From: Nephrocerus scutellatus
Taxonomy: Eukaryota; Arthropoda; Insecta; Diptera; Pipunculidae
Assembly (NCBI GenBank): GCA_947095585.1
Contig: OX352764.1
Coordinates: 76,928,816-76,992,815 of the forward strand
Direction: 5' to 3'
Length of the DNA: 64,000 nt
Part shown: positions 43,567 to 54,715 of the stretch, piece after piece
How positions within the stretch are numbered: position 1 is the stretch's first letter
Layout: the number at the start of each line of letters is the position of its first letter
Program-made: the position numbers and the translations under genes
Notes under the pieces: generated by a model
Database searches by the model: none
What the model was told of the DNA's origin: nothing
The model's input: the letters and a program-made list of their open reading frames with translations, nothing else

Positions 43567-44889
43567 AAAATTTGGACAAGGAAAGTTTTTTTTTTGTTTT
43601 TTTTTGTGATATGTGGTAACCAAGACATCGTCATTATTGGCATGATGCAGAGGGACTTGCCACCGTAGGATCTATACTTAGAAATTTAGTAGTCGCCTTG
43701 GTGAGTCAAACCTTCTTTTCTCTGTTTGCTCTTAAGGCTGCACATGCACAACACAAATGATCATGAGAAGCGATCGCACCGGTCGCTCGCCCCGAATATT
43801 ATTATTATGAAAGAAGTTATAAGATAAACGATAATAAATGGATGGATGTTAGTGAACCACCATAATGGAGGTGAATATACCTCTAATATCAAAATACTTA
43901 GTAAATGTGGTGCTCTATCCCCGGCGACAGTTTTAGCGTATTCAATGATATATTTCCAGCGGAAAAAGCCCATAAGCTTAATTAGTATTTGTTGTTTAAA
44001 GAAATGTCGTCTCTAAAGGAAATAATATAATTAGTTTCTTAGTTTCTCCAAGCCCTGGATTAGACCAAGTTAACCCTCCCGACAAAAAATTTTAGTAGCA
44101 TCAGTTTGAAGGGAAAAAATATAGCGAAAACAGCTAAACAAAAGTCATTTAGATAAATAACCGTACTCCCTATCTACTAGCCGAAGTTGCTCCAACTGGA
44201 TTTCTCTGAGACTAAAATTCATGTGACAGTACAGAGTAAGAAACTTCGAATACTTTTATTATTTGAAAAGACCCTTACGACTTCTCCTGATGGAATAATA
44301 TGAGTATCAAAGTTCTTTAGTTAATTACTTTGTTGAAGGCTCCATATTTCCTCGGTTTATTTTAAACCAATCAGTGCCCGGAAAGGGGCTGTTACTCATG
44401 ACAGAGTCTGATGGTCGTCTGATATTCGTAGCAGACATTTTCAACAAGCCATTCATCCATTGGCGTATGCTGTTCTTTCTTAGATTAGAGCCAGCGGATG
44501 TGTTTTTACCATCAAGCTACCTATAAATTATATCTATTTCCACTGATATGATATGAATTGATAGTCTTAGTATGGAGTGTGGGTCAGGTAGGTTTTGCTG
44601 CGGTCAGCCATCAGCAAAATGTATCTATTCTAAAAGTTCTGATTTGCACTCGTCGTGATCGGACGTGTAACCGACCTTTATAGTTAAATTATTGAATAAA
44701 ATAAAGAAGAGTGACTGAAAAAACATACATAAGATAGTAAAGCGAGCTTCTCAGCTCACCATATGGATAGTTGTAATTCAGCCTAAAGACTGAATTATCT
44801 TAAAGGGATTTTATTTTAAACACTTTTTTCTCCTAACCTCTATGAATACAAAAAAACTCAACTCAATTACACCATCGCAAGCTGAGCTC
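43567..44889. other. Unassigned part of duplicated unit 2
   Basis: Copy of 39905-41227. It includes the SINE-G tail at 43741-43809, which carries the T (43774) that distinguishes the two units. Confidence 0.45.
43741..43809 (+). mobile_element. SINE-G 3' tail fragment, unit 2
   Basis: Duplicate of 40079-40147 with one substitution (GCGATCGC here, GCGACCGC in unit 1). Confidence 0.6.
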
Positions 44890-45422
44890 TTTACAATTGT
44901 TTTAAAACAAGTATTTTAAAAAAAAATACACGCGACGCACGACACGTTACACGCGTCACGTACCGCAAGCCAAGTTTTAAAACAAGTATTTAAAAAAAAT
45001 AAACGCACCACACGCGACGCGCGACACGTCATAGCAAACCAAGTCTTAAAACAAGTATTTAAAAAAAATAATTTACACGCGCTATACGCGACACGTGACA
45101 CGCGTCAAGCCATCGCAAGTCAAGTTTTAAAACAAGTACATTTTATTTAAAAAAAAAAAATTTACACGCGCCACACGCGACGCATGGCATGTGTCACGTC
45201 ATCGCAAGCCAAGTTTTAAAAGAAGTATTTTTTTTAAAACAAAATTGCACGCGTCACACGCGACGCGCAACATGTGTTACTTCATCGCAAGCCAAGTTTT
45301 AAAACAAGTAATTAAAAAAAACACGCGCCGCACGCGACACGCGACACGCGACGCGACTCACGTCATCGCAAGTCAAGCGCTTACCAATTGTTTTAAAACA
45401 AGTCCCATCAAATTCTGACTGG
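44890..45422. repeat. CACGCG satellite, unit 2
   Basis: Same array as 41228-41760, including equal homopolymer lengths where checked (the 12-A run near 45149-45160). The absence of differences in such an unstable sequence implies a very recent duplication or an assembly duplicate. Confidence 0.85.
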
Positions 45423-45596
45423 TAGAAGTCGCGATATACAACCGGACAAACGTACAACCCGACACACGTACTCCAGAAAAATTTTCTTGTCCTCTGATTA
45501 TTAGCTTCACCCTTCGGGCTCGCAATTAGAAAATACAATTAAATTAAGAACTCTCCGGAGAGAGGAGAGTGGCCAGAGACGTCGGATTTAGTAACC

Positions 45597-45995
45597 AAAA
45601 AAAAAACAACCCAAAAAATTGTTCATGTAAATTCTCTAATAAACAAAAGTATACTGAATTCCACTACAAATGCTGAAATATAAAAACACATATGAAGCAC
45701 TGCAATCCAACAACGAACCAACCCCAATCGTAAAGCAAGCAGCGCTGCCCATCGCACAGTGCACAACTCACACAGAACACAGTCATTATACATAGTATGA
45801 AATGATCTAATGCCGGGGAAATTTTTTTTTGTATGGGAGCCCCCCACCCTGCGGCCCGATCACTGTCAAATTTTAATAGAAAGTATTGTCATAAGAAATG
45901 TACATGTGTGGAAAATTTTGATAAAATCGGACTTTGGCAAGTGGGTTAAAAATTGATCACAAAATCTGACCAGCTAGCCAGCCAGTCAGCCAGCC
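45597..45995 (+). repeat. Repeat D copy with intact 5' and 3' parts
   Basis: The most complete short copy of repeat D: 5' ACAACCCAAAAAATTGTTCA and TGTAAATTCTCTAATAAAC, internal CA-rich block, one GC block (GGAGCCCCCCACCCTGCGGC), then TTTTAATAGAAAGTATTGTC, TGGGTTAAAAATTGATCACA, and a GACCAGCTAGCCAGCCAGTC run. It has only a trace of the ~115-bp core, so core copy number varies widely among copies (0-9). The terminal TATAGAGAATTT motif seen at 26160 is not clear here. Confidence 0.8.
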
Positions 45996-46004
45996 ACGGC
46001 ACGC

Positions 46005-46259
46005 GTGTTTAAAAAAGGAAGGCATACAAAACTCCTGGATGCTTCCGGAGTTTCAAGGGCCGATAACGACATTCTTGACCTTAAACCCAACCATTTCGCT
46101 CGGTCATCCTCTATTGCAAATGTCTTAATTTCAGGAGCGTTTAATCCGAATCCTTATTACTTCCAGAGAGCACTAGAGAGCGGACTCATACCACCTGAAG
46201 CATTTTTGCTTCTGGGTACTTTTAGCTATTTATCGTCTAGTGAACTCGCTCATTGCTAG
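46005..46259 (+). CDS. Hypothetical 84-codon ORF
   Basis: Open frame directly after repeat D, with a basic start (MFKKGRHTK) and a proline/aromatic central part (NPNPYYFQRAL, then PPEAFLLLGTF). I recognise no family. No splice or promoter evidence supports it. It might be a fragment of an unrecognised mobile element. Confidence 0.15.
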   Translation: MFKKGRHTKLLDASGVSRADNDILDLKPNHFARSSSIANVLISGAFNPNPYYFQRALESGLIPPEAFLLLGTFSYLSSSELAHC

Positions 46260-47580
46260 AAGACCAACATACAAACGCACCCGAGAGATTTCAATGGATT
46301 TGCGCAATCGGTATGCTTACTGACCGGTGGCTCAACTGGAGTGTACCTATCATTCAACCTTAAAGATAAACATGGGTAGCGTCATGTGCGTTTGGTGCAA
46401 TGGGTCTTGCAGGGTTATCAGGCAGATAGCTCTGTGGTTTGGTTTGCTATCTAGCTCTAAATAAATCGAATTTGATGATGATATCGTTTTGCTGCCTCCA
46501 GGATAAAAAATATTCTCATCGACATGCAATACGTTAATGTTAATGTAAATCCGCGCTTGAAATTCAGTTAGCACTTTGCTGATACAAAATTGTTCATTCA
46601 GACCAATTAAAGTTAAATAAAAATCACATGGTATCAATGTCAACCGCAACAACAACCAAGTTCACGTCATATCAATAAAACAAACGATCACTGACATCTG
46701 GACATCCCATCAGCCAGAAACAATTGACATAAGGCGCGACAGACGTTTTTCAAATGCGCATGGACACAGAATTTCTGAATCAGCTGAACGGCGCGGCGCA
46801 ACGTGAACGCACTGTGGATATGTCGGATTTATTCTTACAAAACGTCAATTCACATTCGTTGTCACTAGTCGCGTCGTGTCAATCGATCGTGTTCATCTTA
46901 CATACCCACCAAACGGACGGATGTGTCTGTATACCTATAAGCCAGCAAATGTCCATAAGGCGCGATCGACTGACTGACGTGGCGGTCGAAACGGTTGACT
47001 GATCTGCGGCTGTGAACAAAAACGTGGTGTCATTTTGATAGCTGTCCCACAGTGTTAATCTATCTCTCTCTTTGTTTGCAGAACATAAAGCGTCAAAATC
47101 TAAATGATGTATTTGACCGCCATACTTCATTATAATATGTCATATTGTGTACCAATAATGTCAATCCGGTTTCTCGTGTGGGCATTTGGTCGTTTGTTTG
47201 TCGCTCGACACAAAAGCCCAGTGAACCATCAGAAACGCTCGGAGTGAAAAACCGCAGAGGCGCAGACAGGCATTAAGTTTCACTGCATTAACCTGATTGG
47301 TATGAGAGGCCACGGCATGAGAATGGTGGTAGCCAGAGGATACTTTGTTCTGCAACTCACATAAAAAGTAGAAAGTCATATTCACTGCAGAGAACTTTTT
47401 GATTTTCCTTCTTGCATCATAGTTGTCTTATCCTTTTATGTTTTGACATCCTATCTGACGTGATGTGAGTTCAATATTTTTTTCATACTTACGTGAAAAG
47501 GACTTAAGACACCGGCGTATCTGGTTTGGCAGAAATGCAAAAATCCTAGACCAGAACCTAGAACATACAATTTTAATTAT
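46260..47580. other. No recognisable gene
   Basis: About 1.3 kb of apparently unique sequence, with a 101-codon minus-strand frame (46655-46350) and shorter frames on both strands near 46754-47130, none recognisable. Simple CTCTCTCT sequence lies near 47062. Confidence 0.4.
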
Positions 47581-47582
47581 CG

Positions 47583-48728
47583 ATTATTATTATTAGTTTA
47601 TTATGACGTCGGAAAAAAACTTAATTGTCTTCCAGACCAAAGGCTAACGATTTTTTTTGTAAAGTTCGGCTATATGCTTGGCACAGCGAGGGTGTTAAGG
47701 AAAAGGAGGAGAAAAGAGGAGATGTCTATGAGCTTGTGTCTTGAATGCCTGTGGATCATAATGATGTGAAAAGACAGAGCTTGGCAAAGCATTCCACATA
47801 CGCGTTTTATGACTGAAGAACGAATCTGTGAATTTAACTGCACGTCCGAAGATGCGCTTGAGGGTAAACTGATGAGCATTTAGAGCGACACGAATATTGC
47901 GGTTGAATTCAAGAAAAGGTGGCATACAGCTGCCTATTTCTCTTGAGCACCGTTGGTTGAATAAACGTTAACACAATGACAAGCAGTAAACGTTCCTGCG
48001 CCGTTTTAGCTAATCTATTGATTTCGCAATGTTTGTGTTTCCGATAAGATTTAACGCACGGTTTTGTATTCTACCTAGCTGATGCAAGGTAGTTTAAGGC
48101 GCACCAGACCAGATTTGTCAATTGTACTCAAGTTTAGGGCGAATAAAAGCCTTGTATATGGTAGCCACATCAGAGGGAGTGAAATATTTCTTGCACCGGG
48201 TAAGAAAACCTTAACATTTCGCAGCATTTTGGCGACGGTAAATATGTGGTCATTCCAACGAAGCTTGTCGTTAACGCACATACCGAGAATTGCGAGTTTT
48301 TAAGTTTTTTTTCGATGCAAGTGCCATTTATGGATAATGGCATAGGATTTAGGATTCGCTTAGACGACAGGAGACAGTATTGGGGTTTGGAAGCGTTAAA
48401 TTCTTCTCGATTGTTTTCTCCCCATTTTATTATGCTATCTAGATCAGAATTTACCGTGCTAAACATATTTAGTTGTTTGAGTTCCACATGAGTTCATTGT
48501 AAAGGGAGTTGGCATTGACGCCGATTTCATTTTTTTCACGAATGACTAAAAAATGTTCTACATTTTTGGTCGTAGGCGAATTTGACTCGCCGAAGATGAG
48601 CATTGCAATCATTTCTGGCTCGGTAAAATTTGTTCGGTATTCCTCAGTAGGGTTAGCTTTGTAAAACCGAAAGCATACCTCTCTAATCTTTACAGCTCGA
48701 GTAATACCATCCATCCTCCTTTGGTTTG
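47583..48728 (-). mobile_element. LINE-C copy 3, 3' part (minus)
   Basis: The 3' end carries an ATTATTATTATTAG-type tail at about 47583-47597. Carboxy-terminal region: MPPFLEFNRNIRVALNAHQF near 47925 and NALPSSVFSHHYDPQ. Further up are an ILGMCVNDKLR-like segment (48281) and a 105-codon frame at 48487-48170 (MELKQLNMFSTVNSDLDS). RT motif regions before this are largely deleted: at about 48490 the sequence jumps to the pre-RT linker (KIREVCFRFYKANPTEE), which ends at 48728 where LINE-B begins. The endonuclease half continues at 50389. Confidence 0.8.
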
Positions 48729-50388
48729 ACAGACGTACTCCTACTTATGTCCTATATCTCCTTGTGGGTCCTCGGGCCTCTACTACGTCTACGCGCCATC
48801 GCGTGCGGTTCCTGGCAATGAGCCTCAGCTTTCGTCAACCCTTCCCCAATTGCTGTGACTCCTCCTCAACTGTTCTGTGCCATGTATTTCTCGGACTACT
48901 CGTTCTTTTACCATCCTGAGATAACGGATTCCATTGCATTGCTATGGAACTGTCGCCTTTTCGGAGGGTATGACCAATCCGCTGCCAATTCCTTCGTTGG
49001 ATGGTTGTGCCTATTGGTTCCTGACCCGTTTTCTGGTAAAGATGTTCGTTAGAGATACGGTTAGGCCAGAAAACCTTTAAGATGTTCCGTAGGCACATAT
49101 TTACCAACGTTTGTAATCTTTTTGTGATATTAGCGGTCACCTGTCCAAGTGCTGCACCCATACAATAGCACAGATTCAACATTTGAACGGATTCGCAGCT
49201 TGGTGTTTAAACTGATCGCATTGCTTCGCCATGGACATCATTCCCAACACTGATTTGGCTTTGCCAAACAATGATTTGGCTTTGCCGATTTGGTTGACAA
49301 TGTCCTGTTCGGTTCCACCTTCGGTCGAGACAATACTCCCAAGATATTGGAAACTCTCTATACTCTCTACTAGTTGTCCAGCAATGTTAACTTGAGTTAC
49401 TTAGTTAGTGTAGACGTAGATGTTGATGATTTTGGTTACGGCTGTATTAATCAAACCCGCAACATTGGCTTCCATTTCCACATTTGTTGTCATTTGGTGC
49501 AGCTCCATAATCCTGTGTGAGAGTAAACAAATTTCGTCAGCGTAGTGAAGGTATTTGAATTGAGATGTAAGAGTCCAACGAATTCCTCCTTTTCCAGTAG
49601 ATAAAGCTGCGCGAAGCACATTGCTAAACACCAACAAAAAAAGTATCGATAGAATGCAACCTTGTCGTAGCCCACTTAGGATCTCGAATTCCTCTGACAG
49701 CTTTCCTCTATGCAGCACATGACATTTAGAGCCATCATAGATTGCTTTAATAATAGGGTATTAGTTTATCTGGTATACCTCTCCTGCGCAAGGCGAGCCA
49801 GATAAACTGTCTGTTGACACTGTCAAACGCCTTGTCAAAAACGATGAACAGCGGGTGCACTGGTGACCGGAATTCAACGCACTGTTCAATAATGATCCGC
49901 GGGGTGTTGATCTAGTCTACACAGGAGGATCCAGTGCGAAAACCAGCTTGTTCGGTGTCGAGTGTATCTTCCAGATGTTCGTTAATTCGCTCTAGTACTA
50001 CTTTGGCTATTACCTTTGCAACTGCAAGAAGAACGCAAATGTCTCTCCAGTTTTCGCACTCCATAAGTCATAAGACTACCTTTTTTAGGGAGCTTGACAA
50101 TCATTCCCACTCATCGGGGAAACTTTCTGCCTTCCAAGCTCTCTCTACAAGAGAATATAAAAGCTCTGCTGATATCGTTGGAGCAGTACTCAAAAGATCT
50201 GCGGGTCCTACCGACTTGTTGTTCTTTAGTGCGTTGATCGCCGTAGCGATACCATCTTTACTGGGAGTTGCGGTGCGAATTCGGGAAATTGTTACTTCCT
50301 GCATACACGGTTAAGGACCGTAGAAAAATGCTCCTTCCATTGCTTGAGCTGATCCTAATCTGAAACGAGTACGGCACCATCTAGGCCT
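48729..50388 (-). mobile_element. LINE-B copy 2 nested in LINE-C
   Basis: Minus-strand element. RT start near 50304 (VTISRIRTATPSKDGIATAI), then KSVGPADLL, RT core in broken frames around 49990-49750 (the AFDSVNRQFIW region), 49718-49401 (MLHRGKLSEEFEILSGLRQG) and a catalytic box reading YADE (about 49540), the second aspartate replaced. The carboxy-terminal region (49182-48835) has TANITKRLQTLVNMCLRNIL, IGHTLRKGDSS and RTVEEESQQLGKG, which copy 1 lacks. The two copies together show the family's organisation. About 210 bases of LINE-C target are absent at the insertion site. Confidence 0.8.
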
Positions 50389-50882
50389 TCTAGAATTTAG
50401 CTGATACTACACAATGGTCTGACGAGCCTAGAGTTATAATGCGATAATAGTTACATTGACGGAGTATTTATCAGGACGAGAGGTGAGGAACAAGTGAAGG
50501 GTGTTCGCGGAATGATTTGCAATTACAGGTATTCTTGTAAGCACATTTACAAGCTGAGTGAGGTGATTAAACTCAGCGAATATCTCAACATCCCTTCCTT
50601 CGGGTGTTGTCTGACCAGTATGGCGAACCCACCCAGAATTGTGTTCATTGAAATCGCCTGCAATAATGATTTCAGTCTTACGATACTCGTATTTTGTGAC
50701 AATTCTAGGTTTAATTAACTCAGACAGTGCATCAAACTCGATCTGAGTTGAAACACGGTCCAAGTTGGGGCTTCTATATAAAAAGCGATAGTGAATTTCA
50801 AGCCCTTGTGCCATCACTCTCAGCCATATGAAATTAAATTCCGGATTGGAACATCGGCTGAATTGAGGCAAAAATTTAAGTG
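50389..50882 (-). mobile_element. LINE-C copy 3, endonuclease part (minus)
   Basis: The open frame 50889-50434 starts within the endonuclease: LPQFSRCSNPEFNFIWLRVM, SELIKPRIVTKYEYRK, EIIIAGDFNEHNSGWVRHTG with the catalytic DFN, then LLTSRPDKYSVNV-like sequence and a SSDHC block near 50425-50410. This region is less broken than in copy 1 (8025-8590), which lost about half of the endonuclease. The 5' end of the copy is at about 50882, directly against another LINE 3' end. Confidence 0.8.
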
Positions 50883-50883
50883 C

Positions 50884-51000
50884 ACACACGCTAAAGGGAT
50901 TTCCACCCTTATAATGCTTAACACAGCGTTAGCGTTAGGAAATTAGGGAGAGGAAAAGATGACGCCTATCTTAAATGACTGCAGATCATAATTAAATTTG
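50884..51000 (-). mobile_element. LINE-C-like 3' UTR fragment
   Basis: Minus strand: ATGATCTGCAGTCATTTAAG, CATCTTTTCCTCTCCCTAAT, GCATTATAAGGGTGGAAATC, CCTTTAGCGTGTGTGC. Matches 16005-16125 on the plus strand in the same order. It sits head-to-tail with the truncated 5' end of LINE-C copy 3, so either LINE-C inserted into this 3' end or two related elements share a junction. Confidence 0.65.
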
Positions 51001-52116
51001 TGCTATTCATTCGTTTTGCCTTTAAGTAGCCAACCACAAAAAAAATCAACAAAAACATGGAATTCACAGTAAACGTATTGGGCTTGCAATAACAATCGTA
51101 ACAAAACAATATTCATAAGGAAACCACACAAAGGAATTCGTAGTTCCTAATGAAGTCAGGTGAATTCGTAGCAATTGAATGTTTTGGTTCGAAGAGAATT
51201 CAACTCAGTTCATTTAATGTAAATTATTCCAAGTGAATGCTTCCGCTGTGCACAAAGAAAACAAATGAAACAATCAAAGCAAAAGTTGTAAATTCCTTAA
51301 CGAATGTTTTCAAAATTATGATCGCATCCAGTGGGTGCGCAGATTCTGCTAAATAATTGTATGTGGATACTGAAAATTCTTCTGGGGTATAAAGCGAAAC
51401 TTGTAAACTCATTGTTATATGTTGCTCGCATACGTTCGGAAAACGGAAATTTACATGACGGATTTAGGTTTATTTTTTGGTCGAATAAATTCTCATCCGA
51501 CTGTAAACGCCTTCTCAATTACTGGCTCTCTGGTTGAAATTCGACAAAAAGAGCTGAACAGTCTCCATACCTGGTCCTCATGGTCTTAATAATAATTCAA
51601 AACCCCACTCTAGACAATGTGAAAACATGTTTCAACTCATAAAGTTTCCACAATGGCTGAACATATCCTCTTCTCGATGTGGCTTTTCCACACAAGCGTT
51701 CTGTGTTCGAGTTCATTAAGCTATTTCATTTATAGTTATCATCATCATCATCATTGTCGTAGTCGTATCGTCATTCACTGCACCGAAATCACCGACAATT
51801 CCTGAATTCGGAAATTTTGAAATCGTTTTCACGTTCCAACCATTTAGTAGCAAAGTGCAGTGTGATGGGTGGCGGGCTTGACACCTTACGTATATGGCTG
51901 ACTATTTTTTATTCTTTCATCCATAACTACTACTCTCGTGTAATCTGAAGCACATCCCAATATTAGTTTTGGATAGTAGATACTTTGGAATTTATGTGCA
52001 CAGTTATTTACAGTGGAACTATTTAAGAAGCCTCAAGGAAAAATTCCGGAAATAAATCTTGACGATATAAAATTTTCTCAGCATTTTTCAATTGTATATA
52101 CATACATACATAGTTT
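51001..52116. other. No recognisable gene
   Basis: About 1.1 kb of AT-rich sequence. Open frames of 62-73 codons near 51224-51537 lie on opposite strands and are not convincing. A short (ATC)n run is at about 51739-51755. Confidence 0.4.
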
Positions 52117-54715
52117 GTCGGCCATCAGTAGAATAATGGGAATACTACGTATATTGAAGCACTTGCTCCATTTATGTATACTACCTAATGGAAGTGCACT
52201 CAAACCTCCACGTAGGTTCCATCGATAATTTTTCCCTAAATAGGAAAAGCGGTATTATCGGGCTAGAAAAAAAAAAGGTTGCGAGTTAAAAAACTTCATT
52301 ATAATTGATCCACGACAAGGACCATGGCAGCGAAAACGGCTAATTATATCAGCCTCAGATACACCGATGAACGACGACCACCACGGCAACAAAAACGGCT
52401 AAACGATTTAAGAATTTTCTCATGGAACGTACGCTCACTGTATGGAGCTAGAACTGCACAGCAGCTGGCCGATAATAATAATATTCGGCACGACATACCA
52501 TTGCGGACCAAGGCCTAGATTCTCGCGACCATTTGTGCTGCGCATTTATTATTTTTGAACACAAATGGAAGGGACTTACACTTTAAGGCCGGTTTCGAAC
52601 AGCGAATTGAGAAGCATTCCGTGACTAGTTATTGCTCTCTTAACTTTTGTCACCCATTCGCGAGAAGTGGGACAGCGTGAAAATTACTTTTGGTGTTTCT
52701 GGGTTTCGAACCACGAAACTCCTGCTAAGCCACGCGCATTTCCACTGAGCCACGGCGCCCACAGCTGGCTGATACCCTGTCTAAAAATAAGGCTGACAAC
52801 AGCAATTCAGGAGATGCGGTGGACGGGGACTTGTGTCTTACAAAAATCAGAATATGACATATAGCTGTCTTGCAAGATATCATTTGCTCGGGGTGGCGTT
52901 TCTACCCAGCATAAGAATGAAACCCACCGTTAAAGGCACAAACATAAGTCTCATAAACGTTCACGCACCTACAGAGGACTCCCCAGATAATAAAAAGGAG
53001 GATTATTTGAATCAGTCGAACGGGAACTCCATGCCTGCCCTCAGTATGATGTATAAATCATTCTGGGGGATATGAATGATAAAAAAGGTAGGGAGCCAGT
53101 ATTCAGGCAGTACGTTGGCAGCAAGCAATAATTTGGTCGTTGCGAGTAAAATGCTTAGGCATAAAAATATCCACAAAGCCACACGGGTTTCTACTGATGG
53201 AGCCACTCGTAGCCTCACGTTGATAGACCGCCGCTACAACCAGAACCTGATGACGGTACGAACGTACCGAACGTCGATTCGGACCACTATTTTGTTGGGA
53301 TGGTGCTCCGAGCGCGGATTGCTTCATCACGAGAGACTGCATCCGCAAATCAGATTCGAGTCAACACGGCTGAACTTCGCAACAAAGAGAACAGAAACAA
53401 CTACGGTCAAGCGATAGGACTCGCCGCCCTAAATGCTGGGAAAGTAAGTCCTGGGGCAGAGATGTCGGGCGTAGAAGAGAAAAGGACACGCCTTAAAAAT
53501 ACTGTCATTAGTACTGCTGACTCCAGTTTAGGCAATAGTCGTAGAGGTCGGAACGGCTGGTTCGATGACGAATGTAAGCTAGCGACTGAACGTAAGAATG
53601 TTGCGTACCGAGCAATGCAACAATCTCATAGAACGCGGGCACGCGAAGATGAATATAAATAGCTCAGAAGATATGAAAAAAAAAGAGTTCACCGGCGAAA
53701 GAAAGCAGCCCGGGGGAAGAATCTCGTCCGTGAACTGGAACAGTACAGAGAGCAAGCACAAAACCAGGCGCGGAAGTCTACCAAAGAGTCCGCAGTATGA
53801 TGCAATATACTCCGCGTTGCACGCATACTGCAAAGACAAAGAGGGTAATCAGACCGCCGATCTCAAAGGCATCTTAGAGCGATGGGAAGAGCACTTTCAT
53901 GAGTTGCTAAATAACCAGCTAAATAAAGAATTGGCGGCTCCACAAACGACCGAGGACCATACTATGCTGCCACCACCAAGCATAAACGAAGTTAGCAGAG
54001 CGATAAATCGGGTCGAAAATAATAAGACCCCGGGATCAGATGGGATCCCAGCGGAACTGAATGAAATGGGAGGAGCCACAATACACCAAGCAATTATGAA
54101 ATATTGGTGCAAGTATGTGAAATGGAAGCGATGCCAGAAGACTGGTGAAGAGTCATCCTGTGCTCCATACATAAGAAAGGAGATATCACAATATACACAA
54201 CATTATCGTGGTATTACGTTGTTGAGTACCGCGTATAAGATTTTCTCATCTATCCTTCAAGATAGGAATGCCCAATACGCTAAAGTCATCACTCGTCCAT
54301 ACTAGTCTGGCAGGTAAGGCAGGTGATGGAAAAATGTCTAGCGTTTCAACTCACTACACCATCTTTTTATAGACTTTAAAGCCGCCTATGATAGCATAGC
54401 CACAGTAGAACTTTATAAAGCCATGAAAGAAGTCGGCATCCCAAATAAACAGACACGACTATGTAGTTTGACCATGACCAATGTTATAAGCCAAGTAAAA
54501 ATATCCTGATCACTATCAAGCCAATTCAACATTTATAACAATCTCTGACAAAGAGATGAACTGGCCTACGTTCTCTTCAACTAGGCGTTGTAGAAAGTGA
54601 TCAGAAACTCTAACCTAATGGCAAGAGAAGCAATCCTCTATAAGTCCATTCAGGTAATGGCTTACGCAGACGATACTAACATCGTAGTTAGAAACTCAAG
54701 AGCTTTTTACGCGAG
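52117..54715 (+). mobile_element. RTE-F copy 2 with nested SINE-G
   Basis: The 5' leader (CGGCCATCAGTAGAATAATG) matches copy 1 at 21763. Endonuclease: LRIFSWNVRSLYGARTAQQL (52402-52460), interrupted by SINE-G, then RWTGTCVLQKSEYDI (about 52820), SLINVHAPTEDSPD (52950) and VDRRYNQNLMTV-like sequence near 53225. Linker: ANQIRVNTAELRNKENRNNY (53347) and WFDDECKLATERKNVAYRAM (53561). RT: CKDKEGNQTADLKGILERWE (about 53830), NNKTPGSDGIPAEL, YRGITLLSTAYKIFSSIL, FIDFKAAYDS (54365), and the catalytic YADDT near 54663. Frameshifts are numerous. At about 54705 the copy breaks and rearranged RTE-F pieces follow. Confidence 0.85.
52475..52761 (-). mobile_element. SINE-G copy nested in RTE-F, with 13-base TSD
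   Basis: Complete minus-strand copy. Head GTGGGCGCCGTGGCTCAGTG near 52761, B-box TGGTTTCGAAACCCAGAAAC, body blocks CTCGCGAATGGGTGACAAA, GGAATGCTTCTCAATTCGCT, CCGGCCTTAAAGTGTAAGTC, ACAAATGGTCGCGAGAATCT, GGTATGTCGTGCCGAATATT, and an ATTATTAT tail at 52475. It is flanked by CAGCTGGCCGATA (52462-52474) and CAGCTGGCTGATA (52762-52774), a 13-base target-site duplication with one later substitution. Copy 1 of RTE-F has only one CAGCTGGCCGATA at the equivalent site, confirming the insertion. Confidence 0.92.

Larger units (their letters stand above)
42208..45870. repeat. Tandem duplication, unit 2 (3663 bp)
   Basis: Second copy of the unit starting at 38546, offset 3662 bases, becoming 3663 after the extra A at 45597-45606. 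Gene content and order are the same as in unit 1. At its right end the repeat D sequence continues naturally (to about 45995), showing that the right edge of the ancestral unit lies inside repeat D. The left edge is native in unit 1, where it joins the sequence following LINE-C copy 2. Confidence 0.95.
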
